In this document: positions 1 to 8,083 of the stretch, piece after piece
How positions within the stretch are numbered: the first letter of the stretch is position 1
How the letters are laid out: each line of letters begins with the position of its first letter
Origin: Paenibacillus faecalis
Lineage (GTDB): Bacteria; Bacillota; Bacilli; Paenibacillales; Paenibacillaceae
NCBI RefSeq assembly: GCF_900289175.1
Contig: NZ_LT985747.1
Location: 1,799,667 to 1,863,666 of the forward strand
DNA length: 64,000 nt
Direction of reading: 5' to 3'
The notes under the pieces: model-generated
Databases searched by the model: none
Told to the model about the DNA's origin: nothing
What the model saw: the letters and a program-made list of their open reading frames with translations, nothing else
Translations under genes and position numbers: made by a program

Positions 1-1067
1 CCAATTCCGAACATCGCCGTACGCAGTTCCAGTTCAACCTGAGCCAGCTTCTGATCGAGCGCTTCCTCAGAGGACACAGCTGAGCCGAGCAGTCCGCGGC
101 CAAAACCGGCCAGATCGGCGCCGATCGCCAGTGCCTTGGCTGCATCTACGCCGTTTTTCAACCCGCCGCTGCCAATCAAGACAGCTGACGGCGCCGCCTC
201 TCTTACCTCGGCTATACATTCAGCAGTCGGGTTGCCCCAGTCCGCGAACGCCTCAGCTGCTGCCCGGCGAACCGGATCGCTGCAGCGGAACTTCTCGACC
301 TGACTCCAGGAAGTTCCCCCGGCTCCGGCGACATCAATAAACGCTGCCCCCGCATCCAACAAGCAGCGTGCCGTCATTCCATCAATCCCCCAGCCAACCT
401 CCTTGATGCCCACTGGAACATCAATTACCTGGCACAGTTCCTCGATCTTAGGCAGCAGCCCGCCGAATCTTGTATTGCCTTCAGGCTGAAACACTTCCTG
501 CAAACTATTCAAATGCAGTACGAGCATGTCCGCTCCGGCAATATCCACCGCTCTCCGGCAATTGTCCGGGCCGAAGCCGTAATTGAGCTGTACCGCGCCC
601 AGGTTTGCAATCACCGGAATACTCGGCGCTTTGTCCCGCACCCGAAATGTATACGCAAGCTCTTCACGTTCGACAGCAGCACGAATGGAACCGACACCAA
701 GCACCCAGCCTCTACGCTCCGCAGCCTCGGCCAACCGCATATTAATTTCTCCAGTTACTTTGCTGCCTCCGGTCATAGAGCTGATCAGAAGTGGAGTTGC
801 AGTCGTAAATCCGAGAAACGAAGTAGCTAGATTCACATCATTAAAATCCACTTCCGGGAGAGCCGCATGGCGAAACCGGTAATGCTCAAATCCCGTAGTC
901 ACATCCCTGCCATTCACTTCTTCTTCAAGACATAGCCTGACATGTTCCGTTTTACGCTCACCTGTAGGCACATCTGGTAGAAGCATGCCCTTGTTGCCCG
1001 AAAATGCATTACTCGCTGAAGGCTTTAAACCACCATTAGATTCGTTGTGCCTGTCCTGATTATCCAT
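1..1067 (-). CDS. fni: Type 2 isopentenyl-diphosphate delta-isomerase, partial (3' end outside window)
   Basis: FMN- and NADPH-dependent interconversion of IPP and DMAPP in isoprenoid synthesis, cytoplasmic. Translating the minus strand from the ATG at 1067 gives an open frame of 355 codons that runs off the left edge. It begins MDNQDRHNESNGG and carries family landmarks: the ISSMTGGS flavin-binding segment, VLGVGSIRAA, the HLNSLQE motif, GIKEVGWG and GGTSWSQVE, and near the cut edge a glycine-rich IGSGGLKNG phosphate-binding loop. The usual length is about 350 residues, so little is missing. GGGAGG lies just upstream of the ATG. The type 2 enzyme is typical of Bacilli and unrelated in fold to the type 1 enzyme. 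The window alone does not show a mevalonate or MEP neighbourhood. Confidence 0.93.
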   Translation of the reverse strand, partial: MDNQDRHNESNGGLKPSASNAFSGNKGMLLPDVPTGERKTEHVRLCLEEEVNGRDVTTGFEHYRFRHAALPEVDFNDVNLATSFLGFTTATPLLISSMTGGSKVTGEINMRLAEAAERRGWVLGVGSIRAAVEREELAYTFRVRDKAPSIPVIANLGAVQLNYGFGPDNCRRAVDIAGADMLVLHLNSLQEVFQPEGNTRFGGLLPKIEELCQVIDVPVGIKEVGWGIDGMTARCLLDAGAAFIDVAGAGGTSWSQVEKFRCSDPVRRAAAEAFADWGNPTAECIAEVREAAPSAVLIGSGGLKNGVDAAKALAIGADLAGFGRGLLGSAVSSEEALDQKLAQVELELRTAMFGI

Positions 1068-1251
1068 ACGTCCCTCCCGTTCAATGAACCACTATCCATT
1101 ATATATTTGGTAACGATTTTAACGATTTTTCAATGAAGTACATCGATTATACATTTTTGTCAAACATCTGTCCAAGCGCACACAGCCTTATCGTCTTTGA
1201 TAGTCAATATAACTCCATAGTTTATTAAATCTTATTTTTTGAATTTCCCTC

Positions 1252-1282
1252 TTGACATATAGATTTAAATTTGAAAAAATAA
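1252..1282 (+). promoter_or_regulatory. Probable sigma-A promoter of the tetR-SMR operon
   Basis: TTGACA at 1252-1257 is a perfect -35. The -10 is weak: the A/T-rich stretch at about 1275-1282 lies at the correct distance. It runs directly into the palindromic operator at 1283-1304, so a bound repressor would cover the start site. Confidence 0.55.
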
Positions 1283-1304
1283 CCCTAACGACCGTTCGTT
1301 AGGG
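1283..1304. promoter_or_regulatory. TetR-type operator, 22-bp palindrome
   Basis: Two perfect 9-bp arms, CCCTAACGA and TCGTTAGGG, separated by CCGT. The right arm overlaps the Shine-Dalgarno sequence of the tetR-type gene that follows, so repressor binding and ribosome binding use the same bases. The site is the obvious candidate for autoregulation of the tetR-SMR-SMR operon. Confidence 0.75.
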
Positions 1305-1318
1305 AGGTGAGTAGCGGT

Positions 1319-1900
1319 ATGACTTCGGTGAATATTATGCAGGCGGCGTTAACCCATTTTGCAAGAGACGGCTACGAAGGAGCAACGCTCAAAAATATAG
1401 CCGACGATTGCGGTATTAAGAAGCCTTCCATATATTCGCACTTTTCAAGCAAAGAAGACCTGTTTATGCAAGTGCTGAAGACTGTCTTTCAGAAACAAGA
1501 ACATCAGATTAAACATTATTTCCTGGAACACGAACATCTTCCTCTGGAAGAGCAGCTGAAAGGCTTTCTTACTCGTAGACAGCACGAGTACCTTGGCGAT
1601 GATGAAGCGAAATTCTTTTTGCGTATGTCCTTCTTCCCTCCAACTGCATTGTATGACGAGGTTATGGGACTCCTTTATCCTTTTCTCGACAGTCAAGAGG
1701 ATCATCTTTCTCGTCTTTTTGCAGCTGGATGCCCTGTCAAAGGACGAATTGTACGGCATCCCCGGCAAGCTGCCTCCGCCTTTCTGACGCTGATGGACGG
1801 AATTAATGTTGAAATACTGTACGGGGGCGAGGAACGTTCATTCCGTAGACTGGAACAGGCTTGGCCCGTGTATTGGGCGGGCGTTGCCAAGGAAAGATAA
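1319..1900 (+). CDS. TetR/AcrR-family repressor of paired SMR efflux genes (YvdT-like)
   Basis: DNA-binding repressor, 193 residues. The N-terminal helix-turn-helix covers about residues 10-52 (ALTHFARDGYEGATLKNIA, then KKPSIYSHFSSKEDL). The rest is a divergent helical ligand-binding domain. A GTG at 1307 would extend the frame by four codons but lies inside the Shine-Dalgarno; the ATG at 1319, 8-11 nt after AGGGAGGTGA, is preferred. The order tetR-SMR-SMR matches the yvdT-yvdS-yvdR arrangement of Bacillus subtilis. It probably represses its own operon through the 22-bp palindrome immediately upstream and is released by a drug or cation substrate of the SMR pair; the inducer cannot be read from sequence. 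Confidence 0.85.
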   Translation: MTSVNIMQAALTHFARDGYEGATLKNIADDCGIKKPSIYSHFSSKEDLFMQVLKTVFQKQEHQIKHYFLEHEHLPLEEQLKGFLTRRQHEYLGDDEAKFFLRMSFFPPTALYDEVMGLLYPFLDSQEDHLSRLFAAGCPVKGRIVRHPRQAASAFLTLMDGINVEILYGGEERSFRRLEQAWPVYWAGVAKER

Positions 1901-1934
1901 ACATCAAGAATGCGAATGAAGGGAGTATCTGTTC

Positions 1935-2288
1935 ATGAACAGTAATCGTAATTGGTTATACGTTTTATTTGCCGGATTGATCGAGATCGTCTGGGTTATA
2001 GGTTTAAGCCGTTCCAATTCCATTTGGGAGTGGCTCGGTACCGGAGTTGCTATTGTTATAAGCTTTTATCTTATCGTCGAGTCTGCTAAACGCCTGCCGG
2101 TTGGAACGGTGTATGCAGTCTTTACAGGCATCGGCACAGCCGGAACCGTCACGACTGAAATGCTTATTTTTGGAGAACCGTTTTCAATTGTCAAAATCGC
2201 GTTGATCGGCCTTCTGTTATCCGGTGTCATCGGGCTTAAGCTCGTAACCGATGATTCAGCAGGGCAAAGTAAGGAGGTGGCTAACTAA
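1935..2288 (+). CDS. SMR-family efflux subunit, first of a pair (YvdS/YkkC-like)
   Basis: Small multidrug resistance protein of 117 residues with four predicted membrane helices. The essential carboxylate of the family is present as Glu in FAGLIEIVWVIGL (helix 1, about residue 17). AGTAGTVTTEMLIFGEP and the GVIGLK ending are typical SMR segments. The final codons overlap the next start as TAATG, so the two subunits are translationally coupled, as expected for heterodimeric SMR pairs. Paired SMRs of the YkkCD/YvdRS group export small organic cations, and some members export guanidinium, but no guanidine riboswitch is visible here; control appears to be by the upstream TetR protein instead. Confidence 0.9.
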   Translation: MNSNRNWLYVLFAGLIEIVWVIGLSRSNSIWEWLGTGVAIVISFYLIVESAKRLPVGTVYAVFTGIGTAGTVTTEMLIFGEPFSIVKIALIGLLLSGVIGLKLVTDDSAGQSKEVAN

Positions 2289-2602
2289 TGCATTGGACTG
2301 CATTGATATTTGCCGGACTTTTCGAGGTTTCGGGCGTTATTGGCATTAAAGGTGTTTCCCAGCGTAAAGGTTTGGCCTACCTTGCTCTTTTGATCGCCTC
2401 CTTTACAGCAAGCTTCTCTCTGCTCTCCTACGCTATGACAGGGATTCCGATGGGAACCGCCTATGCGATCTGGACCGGGACCGGTACGGTGGGCAGCGCG
2501 CTGGTAGGTATGTTTGTGTTCGGCGAACCTAAAGAATGGCGCAGAGTGTTGTTTATTTCCATGATTCTCTGTGCTGCTGTAGGCTTGAAAGTATTAACAT
2601 AA
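2288..2602 (+). CDS. SMR-family efflux subunit, second of a pair (YvdR/YkkD-like)
   Basis: Partner subunit of 104 residues with four membrane helices. The conserved helix-1 Glu is in FAGLFEVSGVIGIKG, and AYAIWTGTGTVGS is the family's helix-3 signature. The start codon shares one base with the stop codon of the first subunit. Lengths of 117 and 104 fit a heterodimeric pair in which the two chains insert in opposite orientations. Transcription ends at the hairpin at 2661-2699. Substrate unknown. Confidence 0.9.
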   Translation: MHWTALIFAGLFEVSGVIGIKGVSQRKGLAYLALLIASFTASFSLLSYAMTGIPMGTAYAIWTGTGTVGSALVGMFVFGEPKEWRRVLFISMILCAAVGLKVLT

Positions 2603-2660
2603 TCTACCCCGTTAAAATACAATTTTTCTATATAATTCATGCTCGCCATTTCTCTACTAA

Positions 2661-2699
2661 ATGACCGCTACAGCTAAAGTTGTAACGGTCATTTTTTTT
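2661..2699 (+). terminator. Rho-independent terminator of the tetR-SMR-SMR operon
   Basis: ATGACCG/CGGTCAT arms extended by GCTAC/GTAAC-type pairing, followed by eight T residues. Confidence 0.8.
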
Positions 2700-2709
2700 A
2701 TATATAATT

Positions 2710-2749
2710 AGTTCTGACTTATGGGTCAATTATAGAACTTCATAGTTCT
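2710..2749. promoter_or_regulatory. Nested inverted repeats upstream of the YerO-like repressor
   Basis: AGAACT-TCAT-AGTTCT (2734-2749) is a perfect 6-bp dyad. The outer AGTTCT copy at 2710-2715 also pairs with AGAACT at 2734-2739, and between them lies TGAC-N6-GTCA (2715-2728), a form common in TetR operators. TATAGA at 2731-2736 could be a -10. Likely operator for autoregulation of the tetR-RND operon. Confidence 0.5.
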
Positions 2750-2769
2750 CAAGAGAGGTGAATAACAGA

Positions 2770-3720
2770 TTGTCGGATAAAGCGGCTGAAAGACGAAAAC
2801 AGATTTTATTAACCGCCATGCGTCTTTTTTCTACTAAAGGATCTTCCGCCACCTCTATGCAGGAAATTGCAGAAGTATGCGGGATATCGAAAGGGAGTCT
2901 TTATCTTCATTTTAAATCTAAAGAGGAATTAGAAAAAAGCATCTATGAACATATCGCCATACGGATTCGGGATGAGGTCGTTAAAGTAGATCAGGAATCC
3001 CATCTCGCGCCTAAAGAACAGCTGCGAAAACAAGCTGAAGTGCTTCTCATTCATTTCCTGGAAGTTCGCGAGTTTTTGCTAAAACAATTCCATGATCATT
3101 CCAGAACGAGCAAAGCTCCTTTTGATCATGAATGTACCCATCAGGAGATTGGCAAAGCTCTGTATTGGTTCAAAGACAAGCTTGCCTCCGTATATGGTGA
3201 TGAGATTACGCCTTATACGATGGAAATCGGTATGTTTGTCGGGGGAATGCTCGGATCATACATCCGGTTTTTGTTCATGCCAGGCCTACCGCTGAATGTC
3301 AATATTTTAGCCAACCACCTCATTGCCATCCTTGATGACGTTACAGAGAGTCTGTTAAAAAGACGCCCAGACCCTCTTGTACCATTAGAAGCGTGGAGCC
3401 GGCTGAAATACATTCCGCCAGAGGATCTCCATTCTTCGCGTCACCCATTGGTGATTATCAAATCGATGAAAACGGCGCTGAAAGAACTTCCCTTGGCACC
3501 GGAACTGAGGCGTGATGCTCTGGATTCACTCGATCTGATGGAAAAAGAACTGCTCGCCCTTCATCCCCGTCGGGTCGTTCTGAAAGGCATGCTCTTGAAT
3601 CTTGAGGGGATTGAAGGCATGGACGAACTGTACGAGGAACTGAATGCGACAATCAGCAGCGTCCTGGATCTGTATCTTTCATCGGATGCAAGGGTTCAGG
3701 AAAGCTTTTTAAATAAATAG
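2770..3720 (+). CDS. TetR-family regulator with long C-terminal domain (YerO-like)
   Basis: Repressor of 316 residues, much longer than the usual ~200. The N-terminal helix-turn-helix is clear (RRKQILLTAMRLFSTKG, then GISKGSLYLHFKSKEELE, residues ~6-55). The remaining ~260 residues are helical, with an extra C-terminal segment after about residue 205 that is not part of a normal TetR fold. The long form beside an RND exporter matches YerO beside SwrC (YerP) in B. subtilis. The frame is open from a GTG at 2758, but that codon sits in the Shine-Dalgarno (AGAGAGGTGA); the TTG at 2770 has proper spacing. It is 40 nt from the RND gene and almost certainly cotranscribed with it. Confidence 0.82.
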   Translation: MSDKAAERRKQILLTAMRLFSTKGSSATSMQEIAEVCGISKGSLYLHFKSKEELEKSIYEHIAIRIRDEVVKVDQESHLAPKEQLRKQAEVLLIHFLEVREFLLKQFHDHSRTSKAPFDHECTHQEIGKALYWFKDKLASVYGDEITPYTMEIGMFVGGMLGSYIRFLFMPGLPLNVNILANHLIAILDDVTESLLKRRPDPLVPLEAWSRLKYIPPEDLHSSRHPLVIIKSMKTALKELPLAPELRRDALDSLDLMEKELLALHPRRVVLKGMLLNLEGIEGMDELYEELNATISSVLDLYLSSDARVQESFLNK

Positions 3721-3760
3721 ATATTTTTATTTTATGGGGGAGAGGAGAAACAATCGCCTT

Positions 3761-6700
3761 ATGAAAGGAATAATCCAATTTTCATTGCGCAATAAATTTG
3801 CCATCTGGCTGCTGACGATCATTATTGTGATCAGTGGTCTGTACAGCGGGATGACCATGAAACAAGAGACCATCCCTAACATCGACGTTCCCTTTCTGAG
3901 CGTTACGGCCGTTTATCCAGGAGCCGCGCCAGAAGGGGTTGTACAGGATGTCACGAAGCCGCTCGAAGCGCGGCTCCGGAATGTAGACGGAGTTAAGACG
4001 GTCACTTCCACATCCATGGAGAATGCAGCCAATCTGATCATAGAATTCGATTATGGCGCCGACCTTGACAACGCTACAGCAGCAGTGCGAGAGGCACTCA
4101 ACGAGGTACAGCTTCCGGAAGATGTGAAGAAACCTCAAATTTCCAAATTCAGCATGAATTCCATGCCGGTCGTATCTTTAAGTATTGCGAACGAAGAAGG
4201 AACATCGCTTGATGATCTGACACGGATTACCGAGAACGATGTCGTTCCTGAGCTGGAAGATCTAAACGGCGTTGCTTCCGTGCAGGTTTCCGGTCAATAC
4301 GTCAATGAGGTACAACTGAAATTTGACTACGAGAAAATGGAAGAGCTCGGCATTACAGAAGATACGGTTAAAGGGATCGTTCAGGGCTCTGCACTATACG
4401 CACCGCTCGGGCTGTTTGATATGGAGAAATCCCAAAAAGCCGTTGCCGTTGACGGCGGCATCATCAGTATCGATGATCTAAAAAACATTGCCATTCCCGT
4501 CATGCCAAGCAGCGGCACAGAAGCTCAGGGTAGCGGAGCACCTACCGCTGGAGGAGCTCCATCTGCCGCTGAAGGAATGCCGCAGGCTGGGGGCAACAAT
4601 CCATCGGCTTCCGGAGCTGACAGTACAGCAGCCGGAAATGCCGGGCAACAAGCAGGCCAATCCGCTGCAAACCAGCAAACACCAGGGGCAGGTGCTTCTT
4701 CTCAAGCAGGAGCAGGCATGCCAAACGGGCCTGCATCCTTCGGCATCCCAACGGTGAAGCTGAGCGAAATCGCCGATATTGAAGTCGTTGGTAAAGCGGA
4801 ATCGATCTCCCGAACAAACGGCAAAGAGTCCATCGGTGTTCAGATCATTAAAGCCAATGATGCCAATACCGTGGAAGTCGTAAACCTCGTTAAAGATAAA
4901 GCCGAGGAACTGCAAGAGCTATATCCGGGCATGGATATAACGATCATGATGGATCAGGGCAAGCCAATCGAGGACTCCGTTCATACCATGCTCTTTAAGG
5001 CAATATATGGAGCGCTGTTCGCTATATTGATTATCATGCTCTTTTTGCGCAACATCCGTTCCACCATCATTTCGGTCATCTCGATTCCTTTATCGCTGCT
5101 CATTGCGATACTCTGCCTGCAGCAGTTCGACATCACACTGAACATGATGTCCCTCGGCGCCATGACGGTCGCCATCGGGCGGGTGGTCGATGACTCGATT
5201 GTTGTTATCGAGAACATTTACCGGAGATTGTCGCTTTCAAGCGAAAAATTAAAAGGCCGCGAGCTCATCAGTGCAGCAACTCGCGAAATGTCCGTACCGA
5301 TCATGTCCTCAACGATCGTAACCATCGCTGTATTCCTGCCTCTGGTTATTGTTAGCGGCATGGTTGGAGAACTGTTCATTCCATTCGCGTTAACCATGGT
5401 GTTCGCGCTGCTTGCCTCTCTCGTTGTAGCAATCACGCTTGTACCAGCAATGGCACATTCCATGTTCCGCAGTGGACTTAAGAACAAACGTAATCATGAT
5501 GAAAAGCCGGGCGCTCTTGCCCGCGGATATCAATCTGTACTCAGGTGGTCTCTAAATCATAAACTGATCATCTTTGGCCTTGCTGTTGTTCTTCTTGCCG
5601 GAAGCGTGATCCTGGCCAAGTTCGTTGGTGTCAGCTTCCTGCCAGAGCAAGAGGACAAATATGCGATGGTTACTTACTCTCCTGAGCCGGGTGTACGCCT
5701 GGAAGATGTAGAAAAGCGTGCTTTGAAAGCTGAGAAATATATTCTGGAACAAGATGGAGTCCAAAGCATGCAGTATTCCATCGGCGGCAGCAACTCAATG
5801 GGATTTGGCTCAGCCAATTCAGGACTGTTTTACGTTATGTATGACCCGGACACGAAAAACTTTGAAGATGTGAAGAAGGACTTGGTGGAAGGGCTCGAAA
5901 AGCAAGTTCCTGAAGGCGAATGGAACAGTATGGACATGGGCGGTTTTGGCGGAAGCCAGCTGACTGTTAATGTTTTCGGTGATACGCTTGACCAAATCAA
6001 GCCTGTAGCTGAAGATGTCAAAAATATGATTAGTGAGGATACTGAAAACTTTGCCAATGCGGAAACAAGCTTGTCTGAAGCGTATGAACAGTACACGCTT
6101 GTGGCTGATCAAGAGAAGCTCAGCTCGCTTGGCCTGACTGCCGGACAGTTGGCCATGAAGCTCAGCCCGGTGCGGGAACGCCCGGTATTGACAGAAGTGG
6201 AGATCGACGATAAATCATACAAAGTGTATATCGAAGCGGATAGTCAAACGTATAAAAGCATCGAGGACATCCAAAATGAAACCGTCACTTCACCGCTTGG
6301 TATAGAGGTTCCAATCAAAGATGTCGCCAAGGTGGAAAAAGGTACATCTCCTGATTCCATTATGCGTATTGACGGCAAGATGGTCGTATCCGTTGATGCG
6401 GATATTATTACTGACGACGTCGGTACTGCCTCAAAAAATCTGCAAGCTAAAGTGGATGATATGAAACTTCCGGAAGGCGTATCTGTCAGCTTCGGCGGGG
6501 TTACTGAACAGATCAATGAAACGTTTGGACAGCTTGGTCTCGCTATGCTCGCAGCTATCGCCATCGTGTACTTCATTCTTGTTGTCACATTCGGCGGTGC
6601 GCTCGCACCATTTGCGATTCTGTTCTCGCTTCCGTTCATCATCATCGGTGTCATTATCGCCCTGCTCATTACAGGGGTAACACTGGACGTATCCGCACTT

Positions 6701-7036
6701 ATGGGTGTGCTGATGCTGATCGGTATCGTTGTAACCAATGCGATCGTACTGATCGACCGTGTTATTCACAAAGAGCGCGAAGGCTTATCTACCCGCGATG
6801 CGCTGCTCGAAGCCGGGGCAACACGTCTTCGTCCGATTCTGATGACCGCATTTGCTACGATCGGAGCTCTCATTCCACTCGTACTTGGATGGGAAAACAG
6901 CGCTGGTATCATTTCTCGCGGACTCGGCATCACGGTGATCGGCGGCTTGATCAGTTCAACATTGCTTACACTGGTCGTTGTGCCTGTTGTGTACGAGTTC
7001 CTGATGAAATTCCGGAAAAATCACATAGAAGATTAA
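3761..7036 (+). CDS. swrC: RND-family efflux pump (SwrC/AcrB-like)
   Basis: Proton-driven inner-membrane exporter of about 1,091 residues; B. subtilis SwrC exports surfactin and confers resistance to amphiphiles. Helix 1 starts at FAIWLLTIIIVISGLYSG, followed by KQETIPNIDVPF and the periplasm-type loop. The helix-4 acidic proton-relay pair is present in AIGRVVDDSIVVIENIYRR. The second half repeats the fold (VSFLPEQEDKYAMV, later VVTNAIVLIDRVIHKER). The ATG at 3734 precedes the purine-rich Shine-Dalgarno and is rejected; the ATG at 3761 gives the usual MKGIIQFSLRNKFAIWLL start, although the spacing is long (~13 nt). Odd feature: a ~80-residue Gly/Ala/Ser/Gln/Pro-rich insertion encoded at about 4500-4742. 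Ends at a strong terminator. Confidence 0.88.
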   Translation: MKGIIQFSLRNKFAIWLLTIIIVISGLYSGMTMKQETIPNIDVPFLSVTAVYPGAAPEGVVQDVTKPLEARLRNVDGVKTVTSTSMENAANLIIEFDYGADLDNATAAVREALNEVQLPEDVKKPQISKFSMNSMPVVSLSIANEEGTSLDDLTRITENDVVPELEDLNGVASVQVSGQYVNEVQLKFDYEKMEELGITEDTVKGIVQGSALYAPLGLFDMEKSQKAVAVDGGIISIDDLKNIAIPVMPSSGTEAQGSGAPTAGGAPSAAEGMPQAGGNNPSASGADSTAAGNAGQQAGQSAANQQTPGAGASSQAGAGMPNGPASFGIPTVKLSEIADIEVVGKAESISRTNGKESIGVQIIKANDANTVEVVNLVKDKAEELQELYPGMDITIMMDQGKPIEDSVHTMLFKAIYGALFAILIIMLFLRNIRSTIISVISIPLSLLIAILCLQQFDITLNMMSLGAMTVAIGRVVDDSIVVIENIYRRLSLSSEKLKGRELISAATREMSVPIMSSTIVTIAVFLPLVIVSGMVGELFIPFALTMVFALLASLVVAITLVPAMAHSMFRSGLKNKRNHDEKPGALARGYQSVLRWSLNHKLIIFGLAVVLLAGSVILAKFVGVSFLPEQEDKYAMVTYSPEPGVRLEDVEKRALKAEKYILEQDGVQSMQYSIGGSNSMGFGSANSGLFYVMYDPDTKNFEDVKKDLVEGLEKQVPEGEWNSMDMGGFGGSQLTVNVFGDTLDQIKPVAEDVKNMISEDTENFANAETSLSEAYEQYTLVADQEKLSSLGLTAGQLAMKLSPVRERPVLTEVEIDDKSYKVYIEADSQTYKSIEDIQNETVTSPLGIEVPIKDVAKVEKGTSPDSIMRIDGKMVVSVDADIITDDVGTASKNLQAKVDDMKLPEGVSVSFGGVTEQINETFGQLGLAMLAAIAIVYFILVVTFGGALAPFAILFSLPFIIIGVIIALLITGVTLDVSALMGVLMLIGIVVTNAIVLIDRVIHKEREGLSTRDALLEAGATRLRPILMTAFATIGALIPLVLGWENSAGIISRGLGITVIGGLISSTLLTLVVVPVVYEFLMKFRKNHIED

Positions 7037-7068
7037 ACCGAACACTCCAGCTAATATGTAAATGAAAA

Positions 7069-7123
7069 GGGCTGCCTTTCCAAGATCAAATTGACCTTGT
7101 GAAAGACAGCCCCTCTTTTTTTT
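7069..7123. terminator. Bidirectional terminator between swrC-like and torD-like genes
   Basis: GGGCTGCCTTTC and GAAAGACAGCCC arms with a run of eight T on the plus strand and a shorter CCTTTTCATTT on the minus strand. It serves the two convergent genes. Confidence 0.85.
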
Positions 7124-7134
7124 ATTATGAACCG

Positions 7135-7836
7135 CTACACCAACACAACTTCACGGAGTGACTCATCTTCCGTCTGACAAGACTGCCTCCAGGTGCGAAG
7201 CATAGACAAGTCATATTCCAAAAATTGCTCCAGCATGCTCGAAACCGCCAAGTACAGTGGACTCGTTGTTATAGTACTCAGCACTCTGCACATCTCTGGA
7301 GTCCAGGAAAGCAAGTGTTCTTCGAGAAATTTTATCTGTCTATCTATTAGATGAAGCGTCGTGTCCTCACTGTAAGCACAGTTCAGCATACGATCATGCA
7401 GTATCGTCATAAATTCAAGCTCGATCGAAATGTGATCGTCAGGCTCTCCGTTAACCTTTTTAAATGCAATGCCAGCAGAAGCATAAAAATCAGACAAATC
7501 TTGTTCACGGCAAGAATAAGAAGAATAGCTGGATTCCGCAAACGGTCTCTGTTTCGAGTACTGCTGTAATTTTCGGTACTCTGCTCCTTCTCTTTCGCAA
7601 ATTCGAACAAGCTCCTCTGGTGAACGGCCGGTTAAATACTGCATCAACTCGCGACCTCCACAGGTCAGTTCCGCCGCTTTACCGATTCCGCTGCTGCGGC
7701 TCCAATGTGCAACTAAAGATAGCGTAGGCCAATGGCCTAAAAACTCAGTGAGCAGCTGATAAATCATCCCCCGATTTTCCAGCCACCTGTGACAAACGTC
7801 AGGTACCTCCAATGTTCGATCAGATGATATCTCCAT
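7135..7836 (-). CDS. TorD/DmsD-family molybdoenzyme maturation chaperone
   Basis: Cytoplasmic chaperone that binds a twin-arginine signal and the apo form of a DMSO-reductase-family molybdoenzyme until cofactor is inserted. The 233-residue all-helical protein contains the family signature EPDDHISIELEFM (consensus PDHxxxELxFM) at about two thirds of its length. The start is the ATG at 7836, 6 nt after AGGAGG; the longer frame from 7857 includes that site. It appears monocistronic: the convergent neighbour is the RND pump, and the divergent neighbour moaA makes molybdopterin, which fits its role. No molybdoenzyme gene is in the window, so its client is elsewhere. TATAAT at 7886-7891 may be its own -10, although the stronger upstream promoter seems to serve a separate small RNA. 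Confidence 0.85.
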   Translation of the reverse strand: MEISSDRTLEVPDVCHRWLENRGMIYQLLTEFLGHWPTLSLVAHWSRSSGIGKAAELTCGGRELMQYLTGRSPEELVRICEREGAEYRKLQQYSKQRPFAESSYSSYSCREQDLSDFYASAGIAFKKVNGEPDDHISIELEFMTILHDRMLNCAYSEDTTLHLIDRQIKFLEEHLLSWTPEMCRVLSTITTSPLYLAVSSMLEQFLEYDLSMLRTWRQSCQTEDESLREVVLV

Positions 7837-7885
7837 GTCGAACCTCCTAATGGTCATCTCTTTGTTGGATGTTGATATCCTTCAC

Positions 7886-7891
7886 ATTATA
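7886..7891 (-). promoter_or_regulatory. Candidate -10 element of the torD-like gene
   Basis: TATAAT on the minus strand, about 50 nt upstream of the start codon and downstream of the terminator at 7925-7964. No good -35 is visible. Confidence 0.4.
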
Positions 7892-7923
7892 TCGTAAAAG
7901 ATTCTAGGATGGGGTCATTTTAT

Positions 7924-8049
7924 GAAAAAATGATTTCCAAAGTTTCGGAAAATTTCGGAAATCATTATGAAAACTTGCTTGCCATCTATTTGCAGATGGA
8001 CAGCCTTTCTATTGGCGGCACGCTTTGAAGGGGAGAGTATGTGCCTTTT
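7924..8049 (-). ncRNA. Putative Fnr-activated, C-rich small RNA
   Basis: Predicted transcript of ~125 nt. The start at 8049 is deduced from TATACT (-10, 8061-8056) and an Fnr box centred at -41.5. Stem 1 is GGCAC (8045-8041) with GTGCC (8021-8017), exposing a loop that contains TCTCCCCTTC, an anti-Shine-Dalgarno-like C-rich motif. Stem 2 is CCATCT/AGATGG (7999-7982). Stem 3 is TGATTTCC/GGAAATCA (7964-7931) followed by six T (7930-7925), a rho-independent terminator on this strand. C-rich loops plus redox control are the hallmarks of sRNAs such as RoxS/RsaE, but no homology to them was recognised. The alternative is a long torD leader with an attenuator. No ribosome binding site or convincing ORF lies within it. 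Confidence 0.6.
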
Positions 8050-8055
8050 AGATAA

Positions 8056-8061
8056 AGTATA
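8056..8061 (-). promoter_or_regulatory. -10 element of the putative small RNA promoter
   Basis: TATACT on the minus strand. No -35 consensus lies 17 nt upstream (CAGTAA), as expected for an activator-dependent promoter. The predicted +1 is at about 8049. Confidence 0.6.
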
Positions 8062-8069
8062 ACGAAGGT

Positions 8070-8083
8070 TGAAAACGTTTACT
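8070..8083. promoter_or_regulatory. cre box (CcpA site)
   Basis: TGAAAACGTTTACT matches the Gram-positive cre consensus TGWAARCGYTWNCW at every position. It lies between the Fnr box and the -10 of the minus-strand promoter (about -21 to -34), so CcpA would be expected to repress that promoter. Confidence 0.7.

Noticed and set aside
1905..1934. Guanidine (ykkC) riboswitch before the SMR genes
   Set aside because: Only about 34 bp separate tetR from the first SMR gene; too short for the aptamer and no matching sequence upstream of tetR.
4478..4915. Long frames antisense to swrC, glnS, GH94, nox and other genes
   Set aside because: They lie opposite strongly supported genes, lack ribosome binding sites and have no recognisable domains.
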